Origin: Actinomadura latina NBRC 106108
GTDB taxonomy: Bacteria; Actinomycetota; Actinomycetes; Streptosporangiales; Streptosporangiaceae
Assembly (NCBI RefSeq): GCF_001552195.1
Contig: NZ_BCQS01000009.1
Span: forward strand, 124,001 to 188,000
DNA length: 64,000 nt
Reading direction: 5' to 3'
Shown here: piece after piece, positions 32,562 to 40,894 of the stretch
How the letters are laid out: each line of letters starts with the position of its first letter
Numbering within the stretch: the first letter of the stretch is position 1
Made by a program: the position numbers and the translations under genes
Notes under the pieces: generated by a model
Databases searched by the model: none
What the model was told of the DNA's origin: nothing
What the model saw: the letters and a program-made list of their open reading frames with translations, nothing else

Positions 32562-33845
32562 GTGCGCCCGAAATCGGGGGACGGTTTCGGCCGGCTGTGG
32601 TCGGCCTACGCGGTCAGCACGTACGGCACGTGGATCGCCTTCGGCGCGTTCCCCCTGATCGCGGTCCGGGTGCTGCACTCGCCGGCCTTCGCGGTCTCGC
32701 TCCTCGGAGCCGCCGGGCCCGCCGTCGCGGCGCTCCTCGCGGTCCCGCTCGGGCCGTGGGTGGAGCACCGGGCCAAGCGTCCGGTGATGGTCGCGATGGA
32801 CCTGATCCGCTTCCTGGCGATGGCGAGCGTTCCGGTCGCGCACTTCCTCGGCCTGCTGTCCTTCGGCCTGCTGCTGGTCGTCTCGGTCATCTCCGGAACC
32901 GCGGGCATCGCCTTCACCGCCGCGTCCGGCGCGTACTTGAAGCACCTCGTCCGCAGCGATCGCCTCCTGACCGCGAACGGGAGGTTCGAGGGCACGAACT
33001 GGGTGGCGACCGCCGCCGGACCGCCCCTCGGCGGCGCGCTCATCGGGCTCCTCGGCCCGGTCGTCACCATCATGGCCGACGCCCTCAGCTACCTGCTGTC
33101 CGCGCTCGCCGTCCTCCGCATCCGCGGCGGCGACGTGGCGGCTCCGCGCGACCCGGCCGCCGGGTCGCGCGGAGCCGGCCTTCTCGGCGGCTGGCGGTTC
33201 ATCCTCCACGACCGCGTCCTGCGGCGCCTGTTCCTCAACTCGGTCCTGGTCGGCGCTCTGATCATGGCCACGGCCCCGCTCATGGCCGTCCTCCTGCTGG
33301 GCGAGTACCACTTCCCGGCCTGGCAGTACGGTCTCGCCTTCGGCGTCCCGGCGCTCGGCGGCTTCGCGGGAGCCCGCCTCTCCGGCCGCCTCGTGCGGCG
33401 CTACGGCCGGCACCGGGTCATGACGGTCTCCGGCTGGCTGAGATCGCTCTTCCCGCTCGGTCTCGCGTTCGTCCACCCCGGCGTCACCGGACTCCTCACC
33501 GTGATCATCGTCGAAGGTCTCCTGATCACGTGCATGGGCGTCTTCAACCCGATCTACGCCACGGAACGCCTGCAACTGACATCCGCGGACCACACCGCCC
33601 AAGTCCTCAGCGCATGGAGCGTCAGCGGCAGACTCGCGCAGGCAACCCTCACGGTGATCTGGGGCGTCCTCGCCACACTCACCACCCCCCTCGCCGCAAT
33701 CACCCTCTCCGGCGTACTCCTGCTCGCCACCCCGCTCTTTCTGCCCAAACGAACACACTTCCTTGGTGAACGCGGCCGTCCAGCACGACCGGTGATGAGA
33801 AGGGCGGCCATGTGGATGAGGAAGAGGACGCCGACCAGCAGGTAG
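32562..33845 (+). CDS. MFS transporter (macrolide-efflux-like), 3' end altered
   Basis: 427 aa from GTG 32562 with AAGGAG upstream. Twelve helices: WSAYAVSTYGTWIAFGAFPL at the start, TAASGAYLKHLVRSDRLLTA and NGRFEGTNWVATAAGPPLGG as in MFS_3/MefA-like drug exporters. The family sequence ends near LLATPLFLPKRTHFL (33760); the last ~28 residues are read antisense into a decayed mannosyltransferase gene, so the native terminus was probably replaced at the scar. Confidence 0.83.
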   Translation: MRPKSGDGFGRLWSAYAVSTYGTWIAFGAFPLIAVRVLHSPAFAVSLLGAAGPAVAALLAVPLGPWVEHRAKRPVMVAMDLIRFLAMASVPVAHFLGLLSFGLLLVVSVISGTAGIAFTAASGAYLKHLVRSDRLLTANGRFEGTNWVATAAGPPLGGALIGLLGPVVTIMADALSYLLSALAVLRIRGGDVAAPRDPAAGSRGAGLLGGWRFILHDRVLRRLFLNSVLVGALIMATAPLMAVLLLGEYHFPAWQYGLAFGVPALGGFAGARLSGRLVRRYGRHRVMTVSGWLRSLFPLGLAFVHPGVTGLLTVIIVEGLLITCMGVFNPIYATERLQLTSADHTAQVLSAWSVSGRLAQATLTVIWGVLATLTTPLAAITLSGVLLLATPLFLPKRTHFLGERGRPARPVMRRAAMWMRKRTPTSR

Positions 33846-34380
33846 CAGTTCGCGACGGGGGTCAGGACCGGGTGGAGACCGTATTCGAGTGGGTGGCCGT
33901 TGTGGGGCGTCCACCAGAGAGGTGACAGTGCTAAGAGGAGGTAGGCGGCCAGGGCGGTCCTGTGGTTCTTGTTGCGGAGCAGGACGGCCAAGGCCGGGAC
34001 GATCCATTGTGGCGCTGAGCCAGTCGCCTCGTCTCGCCCATAGGGCGGCGACCGTGAGGCCGAAGGCGCCGATCGTCAGTGGAATGGCGGTGTACCAGTC
34101 GCCCACTTCGGTCGTCCTCCACAGGATGCGGGTCAGCGCGCCGTACGGGGATTGGTTGCTGATGTACGGCACGCCTACGCGGGACGTGTCGTAGAAGGTG
34201 TGCAGCCAATACACGCGGGACGCTTCCGGGGCGATGGCGTAGGCGAGCAGAGTGCAGGCGGCGAAGGTCGCCATGGCTGTGACGGCGTCCTTCGCTCGCC
34301 GTGTCACCAGGAGAAGGACGACGAAGATGGCCGGGGTCAGTTTGATCGCCGCCGCTGCGCCGATCCCTATTCCCGTCAAG
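33765..34380 (-). pseudogene. GT87-type alpha-mannosyltransferase remnant
   Basis: Minus-strand frames encode the C-terminal half of a polytopic GT87 (DUF2029) enzyme: GIGIGAAAAIKLTPAIFVVL, SRVGVPYISNQSPYGALTRI, then, in a second frame, LAVLLRNKNHRTALAAYLLL and NGHPLEYGLHPVLTPVANCY. A frameshift lies near 34010. The N-terminal half and all early helices are missing; the 5' edge stops abruptly near 34372. Polyprenol-linked mannose transfer was the likely original role. Confidence 0.75.
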
Positions 34381-34743
34381 GACATGGCGCTGGAGGAGAT
34401 CCTCGCGGCGATCCGCGTCGTCGCCGGCGGGGACGCCCTGATCGCCCCGAGCGTCACCAGGAGGCTGATCGAGGAGTTCGCGGCCCGTCCCGAGCGGGCC
34501 GCTCCCGGACGCGGGCGCCCCGTGGACGGCATCACCGACCGGGAGCGTGAGGTCCTCACCCTGATCGGGCGCGGCATGTCCAACCGGGAGATCGCCGATG
34601 ATCTCTGCATCAGCGTGGCGACCGCCAAGGCGCACGTCGCCCGCCTGCTCGCCAAGCTGGACGCCCGCGACCGCGTCCAGCTGGTCATCATCGCCTACGA
34701 GCTGGGCCTCGTCGCGCCCCCTACAGGCGGTAGTACTACCTGA
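34372..34743 (+). pseudogene. NarL/LuxR response regulator lacking its receiver domain
   Basis: The frame VKDMALEEILAAIRVVAGGD, APSVTRRLIEEFAARPE continues into a complete LuxR HTH (ITDREREVLTLIGRGMSNRE, IADDLCISVATAKAHVARLL). VKDMALEEI is the end of a receiver domain; the phosphoacceptor part is missing because the sequence switches to the GT87 remnant near 34372. A start at ATG 34384 could still give a constitutive HTH protein of 119 aa. Confidence 0.7.
34729..34740. promoter_or_regulatory. BlaI/MecI-type operator
   Basis: GGTAGTACTACC is a perfect 12-bp palindrome 41 bp before blaI, resembling the TACTAC/GTAGTA half-sites of BlaI/MecI repressors. It overlaps the 3' end of the truncated response regulator. 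Confidence 0.6.
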
Positions 34744-34781
34744 CGTGGTGGCCTTCGTCCCGGTCGGATAACCTTGAAGCC

Positions 34782-35165
34782 GTGAAGGGTCTGGGAGAGC
34801 TTGAACGCACGGTCATGGAGGTCCTGTGGGCGCGGGAGGACGCCGGCCACCAGGCGGCGACCGCCCGTGACGTGAGCCGTGCGCTCGCCGGCGACCGGGA
34901 CCTCGCGCACACTACTGTCATGACCGTGCTGGACAGGCTCGCCAAGAAGGGCTTCCTCGAGCGCGAGCGGGACGGCCGCGCCTGGCGCTACCACCCGGTC
35001 GCGAGCCGGGAGATGTACGTGACCGAGCTGATGCTGGGCGCCCTGAACGAGACCGGTGACCGGGACGCCGCGCTCGCGCACTTCGTCCGGTCCGTCTCGC
35101 GGGACGAGGTCGACGTGATCCGGCAGACCCTCGCGGGCCTCATGAGCAAGGAACCGCCCGCATGA
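34782..35165 (+). CDS. BlaI/MecI/CopY family repressor
   Basis: 127 aa from GTG 34782. Winged helix: LGELERTVMEVLWARE, TTVMTVLDRLAKKGFLERER, DGRAWRYHPVASREMY; C-terminal dimerisation helix AALAHFVRSVSRDEVDVIRQ. Such repressors are cut or released when the partner M56 protease senses a beta-lactam or envelope signal. Overlaps the protease gene by ATGA. Confidence 0.9.
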   Translation: MKGLGELERTVMEVLWAREDAGHQAATARDVSRALAGDRDLAHTTVMTVLDRLAKKGFLERERDGRAWRYHPVASREMYVTELMLGALNETGDRDAALAHFVRSVSRDEVDVIRQTLAGLMSKEPPA

Positions 35166-36067
35166 CCGGCGCCGCCCTGCTCGCGCTGATCTCACTGGGG
35201 ACGGTCGGCGGGGCGCACTACCTGTCCCGTGCCCGGTGGACGTGGCGGGCGCCGCGCATCGGGATCGCCCTCTGGCAGGCCCTCGGGCTGTGCTGGGGCG
35301 TCGCCACGATCGGCGCGCTCCTCGGCCTCGCCCTCCTCCCGTACCGCAAGGGCGTCCTCGGCGGGCTGCCCGGCCTGTACGACGACCAGGCCGCCCGGCT
35401 CGGCGCCGCCCAGGTCGCGTCGCTGCTCGGCGCGGTCAGCCTCACCGCGGTGCTGCTGGTCATGCTGATGTTCGCGGTGGTCCGGGTCTTCCGGGCCCGG
35501 CGGCGGCACCGGGCGCTGCTCGCGCTGGTGTCGCGCAGCGACTCGTCCGTGCCCGGCACCCTCGTCCTCGACCATCCCGGCGCCGCCGCGTACTGCGTGC
35601 CGGGCGTCCGCTCGCACAAGGTCGTCGTCAGCGCCGGGACGCTGGAACTGCTCGACCGCGCCGAGCTGGCCGCGGTCCTCGCGCACGAGCGCGCGCACGC
35701 CCGCGAGCGCCATGACCTGGTGCTGCTGCCGTTCGCGTCGCTGCGCCAGGTGTTCCCGCAGTTCCGGCTGGTCGGACGGTGCCTGGACGCGGTGGAGCTG
35801 CTGATCGAGATGGCCGCCGACGACCGGGCCCGGCACGGCCGCCCGGCCCGCGAGCTGGCGACCGCGCTGCTGCGCTTCGCCGCCGCCCGCCCGGCCGCCG
35901 CCCCGTCCGGCACCCTCGGCGTCGCGCACGGCGACATCCCGGTGATGGTGCGGGTGAACCGGCTGCTGGAGCCGCAGCGGGCGTCCCGGAAGACCCGCGC
36001 CGCCGCGTGCGCCGCGGTTCCGGTCATCGCCGGGCTGCCGCTGCTGCTCCTCCTCCTGCCGCACTAG
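35162..36067 (+). CDS. M56 family (BlaR1-like) membrane metallopeptidase
   Basis: 301 aa. Helices at the N-terminus and middle (VASLLGAVSLTAVLLVMLMF), zinc motif AAVLAHERAHARERHDLVLL (HExxH) and a further acidic ligand in ELLIEMAADDRARHGRPARE. There is no extracellular penicillin-binding sensor domain, so the stimulus is unlikely to be direct beta-lactam acylation. Forms a two-gene unit with blaI. Target genes beyond itself are not evident. Confidence 0.88.
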   Translation: MTGAALLALISLGTVGGAHYLSRARWTWRAPRIGIALWQALGLCWGVATIGALLGLALLPYRKGVLGGLPGLYDDQAARLGAAQVASLLGAVSLTAVLLVMLMFAVVRVFRARRRHRALLALVSRSDSSVPGTLVLDHPGAAAYCVPGVRSHKVVVSAGTLELLDRAELAAVLAHERAHARERHDLVLLPFASLRQVFPQFRLVGRCLDAVELLIEMAADDRARHGRPARELATALLRFAAARPAAAPSGTLGVAHGDIPVMVRVNRLLEPQRASRKTRAAACAAVPVIAGLPLLLLLLPH

Positions 36068-36077
36068 CGGGTCTCCC

Positions 36078-37541
36078 TCAGATCCCGGCGGGGACGTTCT
36101 CGGCCGGTGCGGACGCGCCGACCGGGGGCCGCGGGCGGCGCAGGACGAACAGCGCCACGGCCAGTGCGGCGACCAGGAGGCCGGCGGAGACGCCGAAGGC
36201 CAGGTGGTAGCCGCCGGTCAGCGCGGTGGCGGTGTTCCGCCCGTCCGCGCGGAGGGTCTCGGTGCGGGACGCGGCGAGTGTGGTCAGGACCGCGACGCCC
36301 AGCGCCATCCCCACCTGCTGGACGGTGTTGAACAGCCCCGACGCGAGACCCGCGTCCTCCGGGCGGGCGCTCGACATGCCGAGCCCGGTGAGGGACGGCA
36401 GGACCAGCCCGGCCCCGGCGACCAGGAGGAAGACGGGGAGCAGGTCGGTGACGTAGCCGGCGTCCACCGGGACGGTCGTGAGCCGCACCATCGCGCCGAT
36501 CAGGAACACCAGCCCGGTCATCAGCACGAACCGTTCCCCGAGCCGGTTCGACAGGCGCGCCGACACCAGCAGCGAGACCGCGCCGATCGCCACGGCGGCC
36601 GGGAGCATCGCCAGGCCCGTGTCGAGCGCGCTGTAACCCAGGACCTGCTGCATGTAGAGGGCGACGATCACCTGGAACGAGAACATCGCCGACAGGGTGA
36701 GCAACTGGACGGCGTACGCGCCTGACACGTTGCGGGACCGCAGGATCCGCAGCGGCATCAGCGGGGTCGCGGCACGCGCCTGCCGGACGGCGAACCCGGC
36801 GAGCAGCAGCACCGACACCGCGCCCAGGCCCAGCGTGTGCGGGGAGAGCCAGCCGTGGCCCTCGACCTTGACGACCGTGTAGATGCCGAGCATCAGCCCG
36901 GACGTGACGAGCAGCGCGCCCGGGACGTCCGCGCCGGCGGCCAGGCCGATGCCGCGGTCGCGCGGCAGCGCCGGGAGGGCGAGCAGGATGGTGGCGAGGC
37001 CGATCGGCAGGTTGATCAGGAAGATCCAGTGCCAGCTCAGCGCGTCGGTGAGCACACCGCCGAGCACCTGCCCGGTGGACGCGCCCGCCGCGCCGGTGAA
37101 GCTGAAGATGCCGATGGCCTTGGCCCGCTCGCGCGCGTCGGTGAACAGCGTCACGAGGATGCCGAGCACGACGGCCGAGGCCAGCGCGCTGCCGACGCCC
37201 TGGAGGAAGCGGGCCGCGATCAGCAGGCCGGACGTGGTGGCCGCGCCCGCCAGCAGGGACGCCGCCGTGAACACCGCGTTGCCGGTGAGGAACAGCGTCC
37301 TGCGGCCGACGAGGTCGCCGAGCCGCCCGGCGAGGAGCAGCAGGCCGCCGAGCGGGATCAGGTAGGCGTTCATGATCCAGCTGAGCCCGGCGGGGGAGAA
37401 GCCGAGATCGTCCTGGATGGCGGGGGCCGCGACGGTCACGATCGAGCCGTCCAGGATCGTCATCATCATCGTCGCGGACAGCACGCCGAGCGCCGCCCAG
37501 CGGGAGCGGAGCAGCGCGGGAAGGGTCGTCTCCTCGTTCAT
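36078..37541 (-). CDS. DHA2-family drug:H+ antiporter (EmrB/QacA)
   Basis: 487 aa, 14 helices. Motif D1 LDGSIVTVAAPAIQDDLGFS, motif A GRLGDLVGRRTLFLTG, motif C GAAGASTGQVLGGVLTDALS. Preceded by a MarR gene on the same strand, 48 bp upstream, so probably a MarR-regulated multidrug exporter. Convergent with the M56 gene. Confidence 0.92.
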   Translation of the reverse strand: MNEETTLPALLRSRWAALGVLSATMMMTILDGSIVTVAAPAIQDDLGFSPAGLSWIMNAYLIPLGGLLLLAGRLGDLVGRRTLFLTGNAVFTAASLLAGAATTSGLLIAARFLQGVGSALASAVVLGILVTLFTDARERAKAIGIFSFTGAAGASTGQVLGGVLTDALSWHWIFLINLPIGLATILLALPALPRDRGIGLAAGADVPGALLVTSGLMLGIYTVVKVEGHGWLSPHTLGLGAVSVLLLAGFAVRQARAATPLMPLRILRSRNVSGAYAVQLLTLSAMFSFQVIVALYMQQVLGYSALDTGLAMLPAAVAIGAVSLLVSARLSNRLGERFVLMTGLVFLIGAMVRLTTVPVDAGYVTDLLPVFLLVAGAGLVLPSLTGLGMSSARPEDAGLASGLFNTVQQVGMALGVAVLTTLAASRTETLRADGRNTATALTGGYHLAFGVSAGLLVAALAVALFVLRRPRPPVGASAPAENVPAGI

Positions 37542-37589
37542 AGGAGAGACCGTAACAGATGGTTTTGTTAGAGACGATCCTTAACGGAC

Positions 37590-38078
37590 TTATTTTTGGC
37601 GCTGCCGGACGCGGCGGGCCGGCTGCGGGCTCTCGACCGGAGTACTCAGATGGCCGGTGACCAGCATGTCCAGGGCGCGCAGGAGAGCGTCGCGCTCGGC
37701 CGGGGGGAGGGATGCGAGGGCCGCCCCGTGGACGCCGTCCACGATCTCCTGGCTGCGGGCGGCGACCCGCGCGCCCTCCTCGGTGACCGCGATGATCCGG
37801 GCCCGCCGGTCCGCCGGCGACGGGCGGCGCTCGGCGAGACCGGCCTTCTCCAGGGCGTCCACGGTCACGACCATGGTCGTCTTGTCCATGTCGCCGATCT
37901 CGGCGAGCTGGATCTGGGTGCGCTCCTCCGCCAGGGCGTGGACGAGGACGCAGTGCATGCGCGGCGTCAGCCCGATCTCGGCGAGCGCCGCGGTCATCCG
38001 GGTGCGCAGGACGTGGCCGGTGTGGTCGAGCAGGAACGACAGGTCTGGTTTCGTCCGTCCGGGCGCCATCGAGGTCAT
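37590..38078 (-). CDS. MarR family regulator
   Basis: 162 aa. HTH: LAEIGDMDKTTMVVTVDALE, KAGLAERRPSPADRRARIIA, preceded by the dimerisation helix HVLRTRMTAALAEIGLTPRM. First gene of the two-gene unit with the DHA2 exporter. The AT-rich spacer at 37542-37589 (TAACAGATGG..GTTAGAG) contains GTTA/TAAC half-sites and may hold an operator. Confidence 0.88.
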   Translation of the reverse strand: MTSMAPGRTKPDLSFLLDHTGHVLRTRMTAALAEIGLTPRMHCVLVHALAEERTQIQLAEIGDMDKTTMVVTVDALEKAGLAERRPSPADRRARIIAVTEEGARVAARSQEIVDGVHGAALASLPPAERDALLRALDMLVTGHLSTPVESPQPARRVRQRQK

Positions 38079-38142
38079 GCGCCCAGCGTACCCAACTGGT
38101 TCCGTTCTAGATTATCTATGAGCCTCCGCATCTCTCGTCGTC

Positions 38143-38148
38143 TATGCT
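38143..38148 (+). promoter_or_regulatory. -10 box of the trpS leader transcript
   Basis: TATGCT ends 6 nt before the leader-peptide GTG, the same geometry as nur. The leader mRNA is probably leaderless, so the ribosome starts on the first transcribed codons, which suits coupling of translation and attenuation. Confidence 0.55.
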
Positions 38149-38154
38149 GGTGCC

Positions 38155-38193
38155 GTGAACCGCACCGTGTGTCTGGGCTGGTGGCCGTCCTAG
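38155..38193 (+). CDS. trpS leader peptide with tandem Trp codons
   Basis: GTG AAC CGC ACC GTG TGT CTG GGC TGG TGG CCG TCC TAG encodes MNRTVCLGWWPS. Two adjacent Trp codons sit at the base of the first hairpin of the attenuator. Stalling at TGG TGG under Trp-tRNA shortage would free the downstream arms and allow readthrough into trpS. Comparable regulation was reported for the auxiliary, indolmycin-resistant TrpRS1 of Streptomyces coelicolor. Confidence 0.85.
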   Translation: MNRTVCLGWWPS

Positions 38194-38278
38194 GACGGCC
38201 GACATCCACGCATGCCGAGGGCCGTCCGCTGGACGGCCCTCTCTCCTCCCCGGCGGAGGGCCGTCCGATGGGACGGCC
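38183..38278 (+). promoter_or_regulatory. ribosome-mediated transcription attenuator
   Basis: Three hairpins reuse one pair of arms, GGCCGTCC and GGACGGCC: 38183-38200 (loop TA, overlapping the Trp codons and stop), 38217-38241 (11-bp stem GAGGGCCGTCC, loop GCT) and 38259-38278 (loop GATG). Because all arms are interchangeable, mutually exclusive folds are possible. No U-run follows the last hairpin, usual for actinomycete terminators. Confidence 0.78.
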
Positions 38279-38301
38279 GGACCGAACCGAGGAGAGAGAC
38301 C

Positions 38302-39333
38302 ATGGAGACCACCCCCGAAGCCCGCAGCCGCGAGCTGGAAGAACGCATCGCCGCCGATCCGGGCGCGTTCCGCATCCTGACCGGTGACCGCCCCACCGGG
38401 CCGCTGCATCTCGGCCACTACTTCGGCACCCTCGCGAACCGCGTGCGGCTGCAGCGGGCGGGCGTCGAGCTGTTCGTCCTCGTCGCCGACTACCAGGTGC
38501 TCACCGACCGGGACGTCGCCGACCGCCTGTCCGAGCACGTCGACGGGCTGGTCGCCGACTACCTCGCCGCCGGGATCGACCCGGCCGCGGCGACGATCTT
38601 CCGGCACAGCGCCGTCCCCGCCCTGAACCAGCTCATGCTGCCGTTCCTGTCGCTGGTGTCGGTCGCCGAGCTGAGCCGCAACCCGACCGTGAAGGACGAG
38701 ATCGCGGCGTCGCGGCAGGCGGCGGTCAGCGGGCTGATGTTCACCTACCCCGTCCACCAGGCCGCCGACATCCTGTTCTGCAAGTCGAACCTCGTCCCCG
38801 TCGGCAAGGACCAGCTCCCGCACCAGGAGATCACCCGGACGATCGCGCGCCGCTTCAACGAACGCTACGCGCCGGTCTTCCCGGTGCCGGACGCGCTGCT
38901 GTCCGCGGCGCCGAGCCTGCTCGGGACGGACGGCCAGAAGATGAGCAAGAGCCGCGGCAACGCCATCGCCCTGTCCGCCGGACCGGACGCCACCGCCCGG
39001 CTGATCAAGCGCGCGGTCACCGACGACGACCGGCACATCACCTACGAGCCCGCGACCCGTCCCCAGGTGTCGAACCTGGTGCTGCTCGCCGCGCTCTGCC
39101 AGGGCCGCGACCCGCACGCCGTCGCCGCCGGGATCGGCTCCGGCGGGGCGGCGGCGCTCAAGAAGGTCGTCACGGACTCGGTCAACGAGTTCCTCCGCCC
39201 GATCCGCGCCCGCCGCACCGAACTCATCGCCGACCGGGCCTACCTGCGCCGCGTCCTCGCCGAGGGCGATGACCGGGCCAACGCCGTCGCCGACCGGACC
39301 CTGGAGGAGGTCAGGGCGGCGATGGACTCCTAG
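38302..39333 (+). CDS. trpS: tryptophanyl-tRNA synthetase, auxiliary type
   Basis: 343 aa from ATG 38302 (GGAGAGAG upstream). Class Ic signatures: TGDRPTGPLHLGHYFGTLAN (HIGH-like HLGH at 36-39) and GQKMSKSRGN (KMSKS 213-217). The GHY after the first signature replaces the GNY of the common enzyme, as in the indolmycin-resistant TrpRS class. With the Trp attenuator this suggests an inducible second TrpRS; whether another trpS exists cannot be seen here. Confidence 0.93.
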   Translation: METTPEARSRELEERIAADPGAFRILTGDRPTGPLHLGHYFGTLANRVRLQRAGVELFVLVADYQVLTDRDVADRLSEHVDGLVADYLAAGIDPAAATIFRHSAVPALNQLMLPFLSLVSVAELSRNPTVKDEIAASRQAAVSGLMFTYPVHQAADILFCKSNLVPVGKDQLPHQEITRTIARRFNERYAPVFPVPDALLSAAPSLLGTDGQKMSKSRGNAIALSAGPDATARLIKRAVTDDDRHITYEPATRPQVSNLVLLAALCQGRDPHAVAAGIGSGGAAALKKVVTDSVNEFLRPIRARRTELIADRAYLRRVLAEGDDRANAVADRTLEEVRAAMDS

Positions 39334-39950
39334 CGCGGAGCGATGCCCCGCAGGACGACGGCGACCAACTCGTCCACGGCGTCCGGGGACGCGTGGTGCG
39401 CGAGTCGCCCGCCCTGGAACAGCGTCGACAGGACGGGCTCATGGCACGCGCCGACGATCATGGAGGTGGCGGCGTCGACCGGCGCGTCCCGCGCGAGCCG
39501 GCCGAGGTCGCGTTCGGCCCGCAGGTAGCGGGCGAGCCGGGAGCGCCAGTCCTCCTCGCCGCCGCTCAGCGCCGAGAACCGGGTGAGGACCTCGGGCCGC
39601 GCGACCAGCCCGGCCAGCGCGGGCAGCAGCCCCTCGTGCAGGGTCAGGCCGTACGCGACGTAGGCCCGCAGGTTCTCCTCCACCGTGCCGGTGCCGGCCT
39701 CGGGCAGCGGGCCGAGCGTGCGCGCCACCGACTCGGCGCGTGCGCGCAGCGCGTGGGCGAGCAGCTCCTCCTTGTCGGCGAAGTGGTTGTAGAGGACGCC
39801 GTCGGCGACGCCGGCCTCACGCGCGATCGCCCGGACGGTCAGCCCCGCCGTTCCGCGCTCGGCCATCATCCGCTCGGCCGTGTCGATCAGGTGCTCGCGC
39901 AGGGTCCGGTCGCCGGCGCGCAGCGCGGCCGCTTTTCGAGGTGCCATCAC
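39330..39950 (-). CDS. TetR family regulator
   Basis: 206 aa. HTH: REHLIDTAERMMAERGTAGL, TVRAIAREAGVADGVLYNHF, ADKEELLAHALRA. The ligand domain has no recognised motif. Its 3' end overlaps the trpS stop by 4 bp, convergently. The neighbouring methyltransferase at 40039 is on the same strand upstream, so its target is not obvious. Confidence 0.88.
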   Translation of the reverse strand: MMAPRKAAALRAGDRTLREHLIDTAERMMAERGTAGLTVRAIAREAGVADGVLYNHFADKEELLAHALRARAESVARTLGPLPEAGTGTVEENLRAYVAYGLTLHEGLLPALAGLVARPEVLTRFSALSGGEEDWRSRLARYLRAERDLGRLARDAPVDAATSMIVGACHEPVLSTLFQGGRLAHHASPDAVDELVAVVLRGIAPR

Positions 39951-40038
39951 CCTGGATCGTATTCGCCGGGATCGAACCCGCGGGCGGCCCGGCCGGCCGC
40001 GACTCGACCACCGCGCCCCGGGAGCCGAGGGGGCCGGT

Positions 40039-40851
40039 TCACCGGCGGGCCGCCACCAGGCGGGCGACGCTGCGCAGGCGTACGGCGCCGTCCCGCTCGA
40101 ACCGGCCCATCACCTCGGTGAGCGCGCCGACCAGCTCGCCGCTCTCGCCGTAGTTGAAGCGGATCGGGCCCCAGCCGGCGAAGAACTCCGCCGCGTCGCG
40201 CGCGTCCCGCCCCCAGATCTGCTCGGCGTCCACCAGGCGCGTGTGGACGTCCTTGAACCCGGCGCCCTCCAGCACCTCGTGGACGCGCTCGGGGTCGGCC
40301 AGCGACAGCGGCCCCCGGTGCCCGATCGGCGGTTCCGCTCGCGGCGGCAGCGCGCCGAACACCGTCCCGAGGTCGGCCGTCCCGGGCGGCGTCATCACGA
40401 GGAACGCCAGCCTGCCGCCGTCCCGCAGCGCCCGCCGGACGTTCCCGAACGCGGCGACCGGGTCGGCGAAGAACATGACCCCGAACCGGCTGATCGCCAC
40501 GTCGAAGGCGCCGTCCCGGAACGGGTGGACCTGGGCGTCGCCCTGCTCGAACGCCACGTTCGCGACGTCCTCCGCCGCGGCGAGCGAGCGGGCGCGCGCG
40601 AGCATCGGCGCGGACAGGTCCACGCCCGTCGCGCCGCCGAGCCGCGCCCGCCGCGCAGCCAGCCGCGTGACCTGCCCGTTCCCGCACCCGACGTCGAGAA
40701 CGCGATCGCGCGCCCCGACGGCCGCCGCGTCCAGCAGCACGTCGTTGAACCCGCCGTTGACCGCGTCGTACCGGTCGTAGTGCCCGGCCCAGTGCTCTCC
40801 CTCGTACCCGTTCCACGCCTCGGCCTGATGGGTGTTGACGATGTCCGCCAT
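40039..40851 (-). CDS. class I SAM-dependent methyltransferase
   Basis: 270 aa from ATG 40851 with GGAGG upstream. Motif I VLDVGCGNGQVTRLAAR, motif II GVDLSAPMLARAR, motif III VAISRFGVMFFADP. UbiE/Methyltransf_11 type. The N-terminal NTHQAEAWNGYEGEHWAGHY is typical of small-molecule methyltransferases acting on diverse substrates. Preceded by double TGAACGT palindromes. Confidence 0.88.
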   Translation of the reverse strand: MADIVNTHQAEAWNGYEGEHWAGHYDRYDAVNGGFNDVLLDAAAVGARDRVLDVGCGNGQVTRLAARRARLGGATGVDLSAPMLARARSLAAAEDVANVAFEQGDAQVHPFRDGAFDVAISRFGVMFFADPVAAFGNVRRALRDGGRLAFLVMTPPGTADLGTVFGALPPRAEPPIGHRGPLSLADPERVHEVLEGAGFKDVHTRLVDAEQIWGRDARDAAEFFAGWGPIRFNYGESGELVGALTEVMGRFERDGAVRLRSVARLVAARR

Positions 40852-40866
40852 GCCGCCTCCTCGATA

Positions 40867-40894
40867 TGAACCTACGTTCATGAACGTACGTTCA
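40867..40894. promoter_or_regulatory. tandem palindromes TGAACGT..ACGTTCA
   Basis: ACGTTCATGAACGT (40874-40887) and GAACGTACGTTC (40882-40893) are overlapping perfect palindromes. They lie upstream of the methyltransferase start and over the stop codon of the LysR gene. TetR-type operators look like this; the TetR at 39330 is a candidate. Confidence 0.65.
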
